NCBI GenBank assembly: GCA_023376005.1
Contig: CM042157.1
Coordinates: 90,764,987 to 90,828,986 of the forward strand
Origin: Doryteuthis pealeii
Taxonomy: Eukaryota; Mollusca; Cephalopoda; Myopsida; Loliginidae
Direction of reading: 5' to 3'
Length of the DNA: 64,000 bases
Shown here: positions 20,864 through 32,739 of the stretch, piece after piece
Numbering within the stretch: the stretch's first letter is position 1
How the letters are laid out: each line of letters starts with the position of its first letter
Notes under the pieces: model-generated
Told to the model about the DNA's origin: nothing
The model's input: the letters and a program-made list of their open reading frames with translations, nothing else
The model's database searches: none
Position numbers and translations under genes: made by a program

Positions 20864-20907
<44 letters not shown>
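20864..20907. repeat. (TA)n array
   Basis: About 20 TA units with one TT interruption, touching the palindrome on its left and a SINE on its right. Confidence 0.92.
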
Positions 20908-21185
20908 CCAACCTCTCTGCACAAGCAGGATGCAACAAAGGTAATTTCTTAAACAGAATTTAACAGGTTTGAATTCAGAGTTTTCCTCTCCTAGACTGGT
21001 TACCTAGCCATGTTTGAAAGAGCCCAGTTGCCCTGCTATTTACCCATAGCTGCAAGAAGAATTGGTTCATACCTTTCCCAAGGGTATTAGCACCATATGA
21101 AATGCAAACAGCTTCGTCCAAGAATTGAACTCTGGTTGGCAAGTACATTTCCTATGACTTTAACCATTAGACCACACACCTCCAT
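20905..21185 (-). mobile_element. tRNA-derived SINE family S2, full copy
   Basis: On the minus strand the head reads GTGTGGTCTAATGGTTAAAG (A box) and AGAGTTCAATTCTTGG (B box), like a Glu/Gly-type tRNA. The body includes TTTGCATTTCATATGGTG, CTATGGGTAAATAGCAGG and CTAGGAGAGGAAAACTCTG, ending GCTTGTGCAGAGAGGTTGGT. Other copies: 29050, 45500, 45738, 51995, 55045, 60690 and 60889. Confidence 0.88.
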
Positions 21186-21446
21186 ATATATAACTTTCAA
21201 AGAAAGAAAAACTTAACAAACCATCATCCCGTAATAATTTATTTCAACCAGAAACTCAAAAAATATTGCTCTGTATATAATCTAATTTATTGATTATTAT
21301 ACATTGAGCTCTCTTTAGGGATTTATAAAAATCCTTGTATGAATATATATTTGCACCTACAAGAGCATACAGTATGGTTATACAGTGAGATTTTGAAGAT
21401 CCCAAATAGAATCATCCCTTACAACCAGTTATTTGGATTACCTTAC

Positions 21447-21448
<2 letters not shown>

Positions 21449-21497
<49 letters not shown>
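21449..21497. repeat. (TA)n array
   Basis: About 24 uninterrupted TA units. Confidence 0.95.
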
Positions 21498-21501
<4 letters not shown>

Positions 21502-22666
21502 ATAAGTTCCTGATATTGCCTGGAAAAAGAAAAGAAAACACAGAAGTAACATTAACCATGGCTGAATGATCATATGCAGTCTATCCTGATTTTCCCCTAA
21601 AAGTTAATGAACAAAAATATATTTAAATTTGAATGAGAATGGTGATAGTTCATGTAAACCTCAATACAAAGAGTCTGTATTTATCTAAAAAAGAAAAAAA
21701 ATGTTTTTGCTGATAAAAGCTAATGGAAGGTGAAAATGTTTCAGACTTTAAATTTGAATCAAGATTAGAAATGTGTTTAGCAATACTCTACATCAACTGT
21801 AATGGTAGCACTGTACTCCTTGATGTAAAAATCAATCCCAAATCGAGCGGGGGGGCTTTAACTTTAAAAGCTTTTTTTTTTCTGTACTATATAATAACTA
21901 ATCCTTTTGTTTCAAAGTAATTCTATTTCTATGCTTTCAAAAATTACATGAGAAAAGAACAAACAAACAGAGAACTATTTGAAAAAGCTGATAGTTATAA
22001 CATTTATAAACTTATTTATTTCTATTTTAGATGAGTAATTTTTTTCATCTATTTTAATTTTAGTTGATTTTCATCACAACTCACTTGGTTGTCATTTTAT
22101 GACAGAGAGGAACATCATGTGTTGCATAAGATTATTGTCAATCCCCTGTATTTCTGAAGGGATGGCCCTTTTCATGTCACAGGCGGTACTTTCCATGGAA
22201 TATTACAGAAAGCCCGCAAAATACGTGAAGTCACGTGGGATCTGGTTGGGTCTCAGTTCCAGCTTGGATGTCAGGCAGATAAGGCATATCTGCCTTAGCT
22301 GGGGCTCACTTGCACACACATGTGTGTTAGTGTTTAGTTAAGTAAATAAAAGGTTTAAATAAATAATATGGTTTTGTGGTTGATGAATGTCTTGGCAACA
22401 AGACTGACCTAGAAGAAGAAATGAATCAAGGACGACCATCCAGTAAGAACAGAGAAATAGAAGTCATAGAGAAAGAATAGAAATGACTAGAGATCACCAA
22501 TGGCCAAAGAAGTAAGTTATGCATCCCTCTGTCTACCTGTGTCTATCTCTCTCCTCTCTCCAGTAAAAGTACACCTATGTATGTACCCAACATGGGTATA
22601 TGTGTATGAGTATGCAACACATGGATTAGAAATGATAATGATAAGTTCTTGATGAAATCTGAACTT
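21498..22666. other. No recognisable feature
   Basis: Mostly AT-rich. The less AT-rich part at 22090-22350 has an open frame on the plus strand, but the protein resembles nothing known to me and its codons show no coding bias by eye. A CCCACGTG-type E-box palindrome is near 22233. Confidence 0.35.
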
Positions 22667-22957
22667 TATTGAAGTCAGTAAGTCTACTGTTGGTTTGAAT
22701 AACAGCAGCTAACTAAGTGCAAGACAGTTGGTATATATAGAAATCAAGAATGATCCATTCATGAATTTGGGTGATTTGGGTGATTCCATTCCTTGAGTTC
22801 TGATTGGCTTGCTTGATTTGAATGACATGGTGGAGTCTTATCATATCCTGTCATTCTGCAGTAGACTTTGTGACTATTCGGGTTTGTATTTAAGTTACAA
22901 CCGTTTGTTGCCTTGTCTTCCCAGTTCGACGGTAATTGGAACTTTAATTATTCTTCA
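22667..22957 (-). mobile_element. Solo LTR, family L2, with 5-bp target duplication
   Basis: On the minus strand it runs TGAAGAATAATTAAAGTTCC ... GACTTCAATA (291 bp). AACTT lies on both sides (22662-22666 and 22958-22962). The family also occurs at 9060, 31926 and 34615. No internal coding is present. Confidence 0.8.
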
Positions 22958-23909
22958 AACTTGTAAATTTTTTTTTTTTTTTTTTTTTTGCTTGAAGGGG
23001 AAGCCTAGTTAAACAAGACCATCCACTCAATCATCTGGCTGAAAAGTTTGAAGCTCTTTTTAATTCTGGTTTGATAAAACTTGTGAATACAAACTATTTC
23101 ACCAAGGCAAAAAAAAAAAAAAAATGGTTCTTCTAAATGACCAATCTAGTACTGATAAAAACTAATAAAAGCAGAATATAAATACTTTATTTTCTCTCTC
23201 TCATAGACAAAGTATAAATACACTCTCTATAACAAATACAGCAGCATCCATTTTTCAATCTTTGTTAGAAAATTGCATAAAAATCACAAATTTATATAAA
23301 ATTGCTGACATTTAACTCTTGCTTACTTTTCAGCCATTTGCAAATATAAATAACAAAAGAAATAAGATCAATTCAAGAATAAATAATTCAATGATTGCTG
23401 TGTTATGCTTTCTACAGACAAACACCATATTACAATGCAGTCTCAAGACTAACTGAACTGTGACATACAAGGATTTAACAATTTTATGCCAGAGATGTTC
23501 AAAAAGAAAAAAAATTAGCTGTCTAGCATGAAATAATAAACTGAAAAGAGAGATAATTATTTTGTATAAGAACGATACTGAAGTTATTCAACTATCATTT
23601 TCTTTTACAATGAAAATATACTCACTCGGTAAAAAAAAAGGAATCTATTCACATTGATTGTAAACAAAGAATTAAGAAAATTGAAAGAATCATTAAGTAA
23701 GAATTTATTGATCGATTTTTTTCAATAATAAGTATTGAATTCCCAGATTGAATCATTAAATGAAAAGCACATTAACAAAGCTGTACAAACGAGAGGGAAT
23801 TAGAGATCAGCTTTGTTATTAAATAAACATGCTTAAAAAAATTTTTTTTTTTTAATTTAAAAACACAGAAAAAATCAAATGTTAAAGGGTTATTCATGGA
23901 AAATGTTTT
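22958..23909. other. No recognisable feature
   Basis: AT-rich DNA with T and A runs. Nothing classified. Confidence 0.4.
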
Positions 23910-24320
23910 ATCTATCTATTCTATACATGTATAAAGGGCAGTTGTGTGTATGTGTATGTCCGGAGGAAACTTCGAAAATAAAACAATTAACGACAAACTA
24001 AATATACATACACATTAAATATCACCAGGGCTTGGTTTTTGAGCAAAAATAATAAACATTTGATTTATATTTGTGAAAAGGATTAAAAAATAAATTTTAA
24101 ATGATAACAGAATGGAATATTTTTTTGCATTTAATATTTCGAATAGTAGACATTAACGTTTATTTTCTGAGTGGTTGGATCAATGCATGGCCCTTTTTTT
24201 TTTAGATGGGGATTTTAATGGGGCATCCGACGAGGATCCAACTCATGATTGACTAATAATGGATCCGCAGGACTAACTTTAAAAAAAAACAAAAAAAAAC
24301 TCTACCCTAGCAATGCGGTT
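23910..24320 (+). mobile_element. Helitron-like element, family H1, copy 4
   Basis: Starts with TATC units, then TATAAAGGGCAGTTGTGTG and TGTCCGGAGGAAACTTCG, and passes through GGGCTTGGTTTTTGAGCAAA as in copies 2 and 3. The 3' end is decayed: CTCTACCCTAGCAATGCGG has lost half of the hairpin and the terminal CTAG context. Confidence 0.65.
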
Positions 24321-24455
24321 CAGTAATATAGCAAAATGTTTTAAGTTTTCTAAATAACCCAACAATATATACTACAAATTTAAATATGGAACAAATTGTT
24401 TCCAAAGTCATGTTTACATAAAAAATTATATAATATAATATATTATATATATTGG

Positions 24456-24970
24456 GGGGAAGAATATGTGCTAATTGAAGTCGTACCTATTTTGAAAGTT
24501 AATTTAATTATAATTAATTAATTGGCGGGCATACCTATTTAAATGTAGGTAAACAAATCGAGAAAATCAATCTCTGTATGCACATTTCGCCTATTTTGTC
24601 GTAAAAAAGCCATATCATAAACACACGCGTGTGTATTTACTTCTCATACTGTCGTGTACAAGAAGTCACATAAGAGGAATAGGAACCTACTTCTAAACAA
24701 AACGAAAAATCTAAGAAGGTCCGGTTGGTGTAGAGGTTATGATATTCACCTGTCAGCTTGACAATCGGGTTTCGAATCACGCACAAGGCGGTCTTCCTAT
24801 CTATAGCTCTGCTGATAAGGCCTAATAGGCGAAATGTACATACAGAGATTGATTTTTCTCGATTTGTTTAGCCTTACATTTAAATAGGTATGCCCGCTAA
24901 TTAATTAATTATTAATTAATTAACTTTTAAAATTAGGTACGATTTCAATTAAGCACATATTCTCCCAAAA
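24456..24970. repeat. Long inverted repeat enclosing a tRNA-like head
   Basis: The left arm (24456-24598) includes AATATGTGCTAATTGAAGTC, GGCGGGCATACCTATTTAAA and ATCTCTGTATGCACATTTCG; the right arm (24823-24967) is its complement. Between them lies the tRNA-like segment 24718-24791. Separately, AAAGCCATATCATAAACACA and the following GTGTGTATTTACTTCTCAT occur as direct repeats at 24607-24647 and 24986-25027. A scrap of the same family lies at 54698-54785. Confidence 0.82.
24718..24791 (+). mobile_element. tRNA-Asp-like SINE head or tRNA pseudogene
   Basis: GTTGGTGTAGAGGTTATGAT fits an A box and GGGTTTCGAATCAC a B box. The segment CACCTGTCAGCTTG places GTC (Asp anticodon) about where an anticodon loop would be. 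The acceptor ends do not pair well, so it is a derived sequence and not a functional tRNA. Confidence 0.6.
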
Positions 24971-25029
24971 ATTGTCGGCTAAAAAAAGCCATATCATAAA
25001 CACACCGCGTGTGTATTTACTTCTCATAT

Positions 25030-25698
25030 TAAGATACTGTAACATTAGCTGATGAATATGGCAAAAAAATGTATTTAAGTTTGGTTCATTAGAACCACTA
25101 GAGAATATGGAAATATTTTCTTCCTTTTTCAAATTTCTTCAGCATAGACAAAACAATAACTAATCAATGGCACACTTTTTAAATGACATGTTTCAGTTTG
25201 CAACCAAATTAGATCATTGGAATTTGAGGAGTATAGAATTATGGAGTCTGTAAGATTAGCAGGGCTGTTCATTTTCCCAAGAATTAGAATTAAAAATATA
25301 CACAAAGATAAAGAAAAAAAAAAAAAGAAAATTATAGAGATTAGAATAGGAAAACAAATATAAAGAAAGAAATAAGAAAAGAGAAATCTAAGAAAGTGAT
25401 AAGTAATAAATATTTACATAAATTTATCACAAAAATCTAGAGGATAGAAGATTTAATTGATTTTTTTCTTCTATGATTTTTCAGTAATTTGATTAAAATA
25501 ACAGTTCACCAAAATAAACACTTATTTAATGAATCATACAAACAAGAGTAATCTATTATTGGTGGAAAAAACTGACAACTGTGAAGTCATGAAAAAAAAA
25601 AAAAAAAAAAAAATAATACTGAAAACATATTTCCAGGTTGATAGTGTATTTCAACATAAAATGAATAATTGACAAAATGTGAATGTAAGAAAAATGGG
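25030..25698. other. No recognisable feature
   Basis: AT-rich, with a 22-base A run near 25590. Confidence 0.4.
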
Positions 25699-25882
25699 TC
25701 ATTTCCTATAACTCCATCATAAACAAGGGAACCACTCTTGACTGATGCATTATTTATTTTACCATTAAACTAACACTAAACCCTAACCACATCTTTTTTC
25801 CTAATAGATCATAAATAAATAAATAATTTTATCAGTCAAGAATGGTTCCCCTTTGTTTATGTTGGAGTTATAGAGAAATAAC
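25699..25882. mobile_element. MITE family B, copy 2
   Basis: GGTCATTTCCTATAACTCCA and the complement end TGGAGTTATAGAGAAATAAC, enclosing ACTAAACCCTAACC. The inner mirror GAACCACTCTTGACTGAT / ATCAGTCAAGAATGGTTC is well preserved. The flanks are A-rich, so the duplication is only approximate. Confidence 0.85.
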
Positions 25883-26059
25883 AGAAAATATGATCAAAAG
25901 AAATATAAATCATATTCAAAATTTTGTAAATATTCTCAAAGTGAATATTGTGATATGAAAATAAGTAGCTGCACAAAAATGTAGACATAAAGTTGTAAAT
26001 TATTTTTGTTCCTTTTTCAAGACCCAAAAATATTTTTGAATTAGAATTGTATTAATAGA

Positions 26060-26061
<2 letters not shown>

Positions 26062-26096
<35 letters not shown>
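26062..26096. repeat. (TA)n array
   Basis: About 17 TA units. Confidence 0.93.
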
Positions 26097-26099
<3 letters not shown>

Positions 26100-26282
26100 T
26101 TATCCAAACTTGGTAGTAAGGGATGAATTCTATATGTGATTTCTAAGAAAAGTAAATTGATACCCATCTGATGAGACAGAATTTTGGGAGCTATATTAAA
26201 TCAACTTAGATTTATATAGGCCCCAATTTGGTCGAAATAAATTTATTTGGAATTACGGTGTTGAGTTCTTCCTTCCTTTCTA

Positions 26283-26283
<1 letters not shown>

Positions 26284-26319
<36 letters not shown>
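26284..26319. repeat. (TA)n array
   Basis: About 18 TA units. Confidence 0.93.
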
Positions 26320-26320
<1 letters not shown>

Positions 26321-26344
26321 TGTTCATATCTGAAGTCACCCTGG

Positions 26345-26525
26345 CGCAATAACATGAAGCCAAGAGGTCCAGAAGAAGAAAGTGATGGCAACAAAGCACC
26401 GGCACATCAACATCTTCAGGACAGCCTTCACATGCGACATCTGTGGTCGAAGCTGTTTTTCGATCATTACTTACAGTCACAGGAGGCACTGTAACTTTAG
26501 GGACACAAGAATTAAATAGTTTTCC
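26345..26525 (+). pseudogene. LINE 3' end with C2H2-like zinc finger
   Basis: One frame reads FTCDICGRSCFSIITYSHRR followed by H-C. This is a C-x2-C...H finger that closes the polyprotein of one CR1/L2-like LINE group (C-x-x-C-G-R-x-C-x-x-x-I-x-L-x-S-H-x-R). A frameshift separates it from the preceding basic segment. Only about 60 codons remain. The (TA)n array at 26284 stands just upstream. Confidence 0.6.
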
Positions 26526-26742
26526 GAGACTGCAGTGACAAGATTTCATTGGAATTGTAAATCTACATTCTGAGGGCAGGCATCATGAGCTTAAACCTAA
26601 AAATTGTTAAATACCAAAAAGCATCGAGGCAGACATACAAAATAAATATTTTATAATGGGAAAGTTGATTTTACTATTTATTAGTGAAACTGTCTTTTCT
26701 GTTTATCTTTTATAAAAATAGTTTACAGTATATCAATATATG

Positions 26743-26924
26743 GGTTATTTCCTATACTCCACATAAACAAGGGGAACCATCTTGACTGATAAATTATTTA
26801 TTTATTTTCCATTAAACTAACCCAAACCCTGTCTTCTTTTTTCCTATAGATCAATAAATAAATAAATAATTTATCAGTCAAGAGTGGTTCCCCTTTGTTT
26901 ATGTTGGAGTTATAGGAAATAACC
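26743..26924. mobile_element. MITE family B, copy 3
   Basis: GGTTATTTCCTATACTCC ... GGAGTTATAGGAAATAACC, 182 bp. ATATATG flanks both sides (26736-26742, 26925-26931), 7 of 8 bases of a target duplication. Confidence 0.88.
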
Positions 26925-26931
26925 ATATATG

Positions 26932-27693
26932 AATTACATAGTGCCATTTGCATGCTTTTCAAGTATGCTTGAAGATCACCTGGTTAAATTTAAAATAATG
27001 ATCCTTTTATTCCACTTTGAAACAAGAATAAAACAGGAATCTATTCTTTCTTGAACAAAAATTTCTGATTATATAAGGAATAATCCTTTATTTTCACATC
27101 TTGATTGTGCATATATTATGTAAGTAAGGTGGTATCAACTTTGCCTCAGCATAACTACTTCTTTAGATTTTTGAATAATTATAAAAAAGGTACAAAAATT
27201 GGAATTTATTTGGGTTTTTACCTTCATTTTAAATATCATTAAATTATTTAATTTTATTTAAAAAAAAAAATTTTTTTTTAAAGGTTCTTTTTGCCATCAA
27301 TAAGCATCAAAATTCTTGTTCAAGAATTATCATTGTTCAATAAAGAATATTAAATTTCTTAAACCAAACAATTATTGAAATTGTTCAAAAAAAATTTAAT
27401 TTGTTAAATTATTTTCAAAATAAAATGCATAAAACATTGCATTTATTCTATATCTATCAAGATTGGTGAAATTTCTTTTTTATTTTCTATTTGTTTTCAA
27501 TGAAAATAAAAATGTTACAAGAATTTTCAACAATTTATAGCATTTGAACATAGCTCTAAACGTAACATTAAAAATAATTTTTTAACATATTTACATCACA
27601 AAACCTTAGATCAAAAGTTATGAAGCAAGAAAAATGAGTAGATCTGAAATATGTGCAATCATAAAAGATAAAACCTGTAAGTAACAGTAATAA
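26932..27693. other. No recognisable feature
   Basis: Very AT-rich, with facing A and T runs near 27260. Confidence 0.4.
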
Positions 27694-27912
27694 AAGTAAG
27701 TGGAAAGTGGCCTATTGTCAGTATAAGCAAGACAGCAAGGGAATCTATCCCCTTTTCCTAGTGCTAGACCAGGGAAATTGTTTTTTTGTGTCTGAGGTGA
27801 GCACCACACCTACCATCAGCTGTGCTACTCATGCACTGAGTTGGAGGGCCGGTATAAAACCAGAACCTTATGGTTCCTAGTAGATGTTCTACCGACTAAG
27901 CTAAACCGCCCT
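27694..27912 (-). mobile_element. SINE family S1 copy
   Basis: Complement of the S1 body and head, ending in GACTAAGCTAAACCGCCC; the head is mutated and about 30 bp of the body are missing compared with the copy at 20041. Confidence 0.85.
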
Positions 27913-28120
27913 TAATGAACACCCTAAAAATAATCAAGGTTAAGAGTATAATTCTTGTGTGAACCAAACAATGCTATTTTATTTATAAAGATTCTGTATG
28001 TGAAAAAGAAAGAAAAATGAAATAAATAATCATTATCCAAAAGTTAAAATCTTATTGATTTCTTTTTACTTTGTTTCCAAATAACACACACAAATGCATT
28101 TTTGTTTAGTTTTGTTTTTT

Positions 28121-28500
28121 ATAATAATAATATTTTAGAATATTTAAAAATTATGTCTAATGAAGCTCTAAGTGAAATTTTTTATATATTAGAATAATTT
28201 ATATATTAGAATATACTAATAATTATAAATATTTATAAAATAATATTAATATTTATAAAAATAAAAAAATTATAAAAATTATAAAAATAATAATTAATAT
28301 TTAAAAAAATAATATTAATATATATACATATCTTTATATAATTAGAATAATAATAATTATTTTAGAATATTTAAAATTATGTCTAATGAGATCTGAGTGA
28401 AATTTTTTATATATTAGAATAATTTATATATTAGATATACTAATAATTATAATATTATAAAAATAATATTAATATATGTAAAAATAATATTATATTTAAA
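28121..28500. repeat. Tandem duplication of a ~230-bp AT-rich unit
   Basis: TAGAATATTTAAAAATTATG with the following GTCTAATGA...GTGAAATTTTTTATATATT is present at 28135 and again about 230 bp later, both followed by TAATATTAAT-rich sequence. Confidence 0.7.
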
Positions 28501-28564
28501 AAAATTATTAGTTCATTCTAATCTCTTACTGTGTACAATTATTTTTAATCCTCTATCATCAATC

Positions 28565-29046
28565 ATCACATGTCGCGCAATTAGCACGGATATCCATGAC
28601 AATCTCTTGCCACCCTTCCTATCATTCATGTGCCAGAGGTCCGTGGCAGCATCCAGTATCCTTGCATAGTTGGTCAATGTAGGTCCTTGGTGGCTGGCCC
28701 ACAATAGCATGCCATGTGTTGGCTTCCACAGGAGAACTCACTTATGAGCTCGTCCTTGCTTCTCCAGCAGTGCCAGCATGCCTTGTCCATCTCACTCGTG
28801 CCCCACCTGCTTCTTTGTGGGGGTGCTGCTTCCATAACTTGTTCAAGACCGCAAGCAGCATTCTTGTGCAGGTCCCGTCTAGCTTATTCTCAAGGCACTT
28901 CGTTAGGGTCCAGGTGGTGCAGCCATACAGCAGTACTGATATAACCACAGCCTGGAAGAAATGTCGCTTTAACTTGTCAGTGAGATCGGATTTATTTGAC
29001 CGCCCATGCCTTTCCTATTTGTGTATTAACATCGCTTTCTGTGGAT
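28565..29046 (-). pseudogene. LINE RT C-terminal fragment (RTE/CR1-like family)
   Basis: The minus strand encodes VISVLLYGCTTWTLTKCLEN, KLDGTCTRMLLAVLNKLWKQ, and after frameshifts GQPPRTYIDQLCKDTGCC and WQEIVMDIRA. These are the post-catalytic motifs of the LINE family also seen at 11820 and 35440. The RT active site is not included. S2 SINE sequence starts immediately to the right. Confidence 0.83.
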
Positions 29047-29049
29047 GAG

Positions 29050-29335
29050 ATTGGAGGCGCATGGTGTAATGTTAGTTAAGAAATGGACTCGTCAACCAAA
29101 GTTCAAATCCTGTATGAAGCGTTTGCATATCACAGTGTTAATACCCTTGGGAAAGGGTATGCATCCAACTACTCTCCCTCCAGCTATGGAAATTAGTAGA
29201 CAGACTGGGATCTTTAACCGTTAGCTAGGTAACCAGTCTAGGCGATGGACAACTTGAATTCAAATCTGCTAACTGCTTAAGAAATTGACCTTGTGTCGCA
29301 TCCTGCTTAGTGGAGAGGTTGTATATATATAATAT
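29050..29335 (+). mobile_element. SINE family S2 copy
   Basis: Head GGCGCATGGTGTAATG and AAAGTTCAAATCCTG, then TTTGCATATCACAGTG, GGGAAAGGGTATGCATCC and end CCTGCTTAGTGGAGAGGTTG, followed by a TA array. Confidence 0.85.
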
Positions 29336-29370
29336 ATATATATATATATTATTACACACACACACACACA

Positions 29371-29652
29371 GATGCTGATAGGTATGCGTCCTATCCCTAA
29401 CACAAAACAATCTAAAAGAATGCAGTAAAATTATATCCATGCATCGAGTGTTTTTCTTTTTTTTTCTTCGCCTTACCATTTCAAGCTACTGTAAATACAT
29501 TTCAAGAGTTTCTTTCGAAAACGAATTACACAAGATAGTGTTCCAAGGTAGGAGTTAGGTACCTTTAGTTGGGACCCATAAATTTTCCTGGGACTCATTC
29601 AAAGCAAATGTGTGCATCCCAGGACGCACTAAGTCAAAAAGCTATCAGCATC
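29371..29652. mobile_element. MITE family D, copy 2, between mirrored microsatellites
   Basis: Ends GATGCTGATAG / CTATCAGCATC. A (CA)n run sits directly outside the left end and a (TG)n run directly outside the right end, so the inverted repeat extends into the microsatellites. Confidence 0.8.
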
Positions 29653-29691
<39 letters not shown>

Positions 29692-29912
29692 TGTCCTAAC
29701 ATTTTTCTAGGTCACTAGAATACTCCATTACAAAGAGATGAGCAAATTGAGTTTTGAAAAAAATTTATTGTGAAAGTAAATGAATTAAGTTTCACTGTGC
29801 ATGAAACAAACACCAGAAAAAATTTTATCCTTGAAATTAGACATTCATCAGCAATGTGATTCACATTAGCATCTGTTGGACATTAACACCCACAAACAAA
29901 TGTGACATCTTT

Positions 29913-29913
<1 letters not shown>

Positions 29914-29943
<30 letters not shown>
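29914..29943. repeat. (TA)n array
   Basis: About 15 TA units ending at the 3' terminus of a Helitron-like element. Confidence 0.93.
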
Positions 29944-30576
29944 CTAGCAAATATATGCACCCTCCGGGTGCAAGTATTTAAGTTTTAATATAATAAAATA
30001 TGTTAAATTAGAAAGGCTAATGAAACTGAATAAGAATTCAGATAAAAGATATTTGGAACAGAGGGGGTATGATTGAAAAATAGAACAACTTTGAAACTAA
30101 CTCTTCCATCATTTTTCCTTACTCCCGTCTTTCATTGGTAAATTTTCCTAATTAAACTATTTAGTTAAAATAGGAAGTAAAGAATAATATTACAGTTATT
30201 TCTTCTTGTTAATGGATTTCTTTTAAGATTTATCCCCGAGATTTTTGCTCATATTCATTAATTAAACAAACAATTAGAAATCAATAATACTAAGCATATA
30301 TTTATTAAAATCAAAATTTTAAGATCAATATCAAAATTAGCCTTCAATTCACCTGTAAACCACTATTTTCTTGTATATATAAAATAAATTGCATGTTATT
30401 ATTAGTATGTGTATATGGTCAACAGTCTTAATGATATAAAACAATTTTTATTAATAATTGAGGTTTAAATAAAAATAAAATCATGGAGAATTTGATGTAA
30501 ATAACAAAGGGAATTGTGACTTGAATAGTAAATAAGTTTCGGTTACAGATATAAAACACACAATCTCCATTATAGA
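29944..30576 (-). mobile_element. Helitron-like element, family H2, copy 1
   Basis: Read on the minus strand: start TCTATAATGGAGATTGTGTG, end TTGCACCCGGAGGGTGCA, TATATTTG, CTAG, then T. The stem TGCACCC/GGGTGCA with a 3-base loop and an 8-base spacer before CTAG is a textbook Helitron 3' end. It is 633 bp long, AT-rich, without Rep/Hel coding. It sits between TA tracts, as expected for A^T insertion. Confidence 0.85.
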
Positions 30577-30591
30577 TATATATGGAATGAA

Positions 30592-30692
30592 AACACCACA
30601 CAATGCTGTTAAAGAGAAAACAATTTATAACATAATCATAGCTGATATTGATCAATATTTCGATTTTACAAAAATCATCTTCAAGAGCCGTT
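30592..30692. repeat. Single arm of palindrome family P
   Basis: CACACAATGCTGTTAAAGAG ... AATATTTCGATTTTACAAAA ... ATCATCTTCA matches the arms of the palindrome at 61870-62112. Confidence 0.7.
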
Positions 30693-31063
30693 TACTCCGT
30701 GGTGTTTGTGATCGGAGATAAATGTCAAATGAGTTCAAACAAAAAAACTTGATTTTGAAAAAAAAGAAAACGAAAGTTGTTACATTATATTCCAATGTGG
30801 GCATTCCCGCCATATTTTTGTCGGTCGCGACGATATGTATATCTTTTTTGTCGGTCACCACTTTATTGTTGCGGATTTTGAGATGTTGGCAACTAGACGA
30901 ATTAACTTATTCAAAAGGGGATGGGTATTAAACAATATGACGGTTGGCTTTCAAAAGATTTTTAGAAAAAAGAATTTTTATATATATGTTTGTGTGTTTA
31001 TATATGTAAATGTTATTAGTTTAAAAAATCATCTCCCAGAAATACAAACATATCCATGAATTT
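30693..31063. other. No recognisable feature
   Basis: Moderately AT-rich; an A run near 30758. Nothing classified. Confidence 0.4.
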
Positions 31064-31069
31064 GGTTTG

Positions 31070-31520
31070 TTTTGTTTTATGGCATATCAACCTCAGTGGG
31101 TCATTTAATGCCGATATAAGTTTTGAAACCCCAAACCTCCAAAACTGGAACCTCACCATCAGATAGAGTTTAACGTCATTCTCAGGACATGTAGACCCTC
31201 AGCCACCACCTTCTAGCACTCATATGATAAAAGGGGTTGGGGCTTGCCATAAGGGCAATAGGGTTGGGAAAATCATATAGGTGCTAGGACTTGACGTAAC
31301 CAGCCAATTGATGGAGGGGGCCTCTCCGACCGCCTGTCTAGCCCAAGAAAGGGCCAAAGTGGTGTATTGCATGTCATGAACTGCTCATCCACCTGGGCTC
31401 TATGCTTAAGCATCACGGGTTGCCACCCACGGCCAACAGGTGGCCCATTGGGGGAGTTTACCCCTCTGCAGAGTTGCAGTCGGTGTATTACTACGCCCCA
31501 GCCGACAGGGTGGAAAATTC
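31070..31520 (+). repeat. R1 family copy with internal deletion
   Basis: Starts at the R1 head, jumps after GTTTTGAAA to CCCCAAACCTCCAAAACTGG, then continues through the hairpin to the CCGACAGGGTGG end. About 180 bp of the element are missing. Confidence 0.88.
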
Positions 31521-31867
31521 TAATGGGTAAATCAATTAACTTTGTACAGAAGATGAAAGGGAAATAAAGAGAAACTGAAAAATGAAAGAATCATATTCAA
31601 AAACAGAATAAAACATTTTGAATTTGAGAGCCTTTTAGAATTAGTTGTGTGTGCAGTGAACAAAACTAACAAGCATTTGGAAGGTGCAGCACATGCAACA
31701 CATTAGATGAACTGTTGTAAAAGAGAATCATTTTTCAATCGTATAAAAACAATATCGTATTCTTCATAAGAATATGTTTTCATGGCATATACAAGTTGTG
31801 TCATAAAAGTATCAAGATTGAAGCTGTATTTACCAAAATGAAATGAACAATGAATGGAACGTTAATT

Positions 31868-32230
31868 TTAATACAAGGTGTGTCAAAAAAGTACAAAAAT
31901 CTCAATACTTTTTTGACACAAGAAGTAAGTAAGTCTACTGTTGGTTTGAATAACAGCAGCTAACTAAGTACAACTTAAGCAGTGTCCAAGACAGTTGGTA
32001 TATATGGAAATCAAGAATGATCCTATCATGAATCTAGGGTGATTCCATTCCTTGAGTTCTGATTGTGTGACTGCTTGATTTGAATGACATTGTGGAGTCT
32101 TATAAATACCTTGTCATTCTGCAGTAGACTTTGTGACTATTCGGGTTTGTATTTAAGTTACAACCGTTTTGGCCTTGTCTTCCCATTCAACGGTAATTGG
32201 AACTTTAATTATTCTTCAACACTTTGTATA
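31868..32230. mobile_element. Palindromic MITE split by an L2 solo LTR (block A)
   Basis: GGTGTGTCAAAAAAGTAC and TACTTTTTTGACACA form the MITE arms; the L2 LTR occupies about 31926-32220. The left LTR edge is corrupted here compared with block B. Confidence 0.75.
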
Positions 32231-32739
32231 ATACCAAAATAACTCACAACTGTACATTCTCAAATCATCTGCTATTAATGTAAAAGCTGGTTATAGAATG
32301 CACGATTTATGAAAGAGATTAAATTAGTTTACCCAAATAAATAAGTGATATATAGTAATGTTGCAATTACATTGTACTTATAAAAATATCAAAACTTTGT
32401 GTGCACTGACTTCTTGAATAAAATGGCATTTTATTTCCAAGTTTAAACAAAATTTTATTTTTGACAAACATTACATTATTAGAGATTAGAGAGATCACAA
32501 TTTAGAGAGAAAATGATATAAGAAAGTGTTAAATACATACACAGGCTGAGAAAAGTTCTTTGCCTAACCAAGAAGAGTTGATCTTGAGCTATGAAACATG
32601 CAGACAATTCCACATAAACACCTTGACACATCACTTCAATTTTTTTTTTATTATTACCAGCAGAAAAAAAAAATTATTTTCTTGGTTGGGCTAAAAACTT
32701 TTATAGTATCTTATCATGCATGTATTACACACAGATTAT

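Noticed and set aside
22099..22341. 80-codon plus-strand frame in less AT-rich DNA
   Set aside because: No family resemblance, no splice sites, and composition like neighbouring non-coding DNA; left as unclassified.
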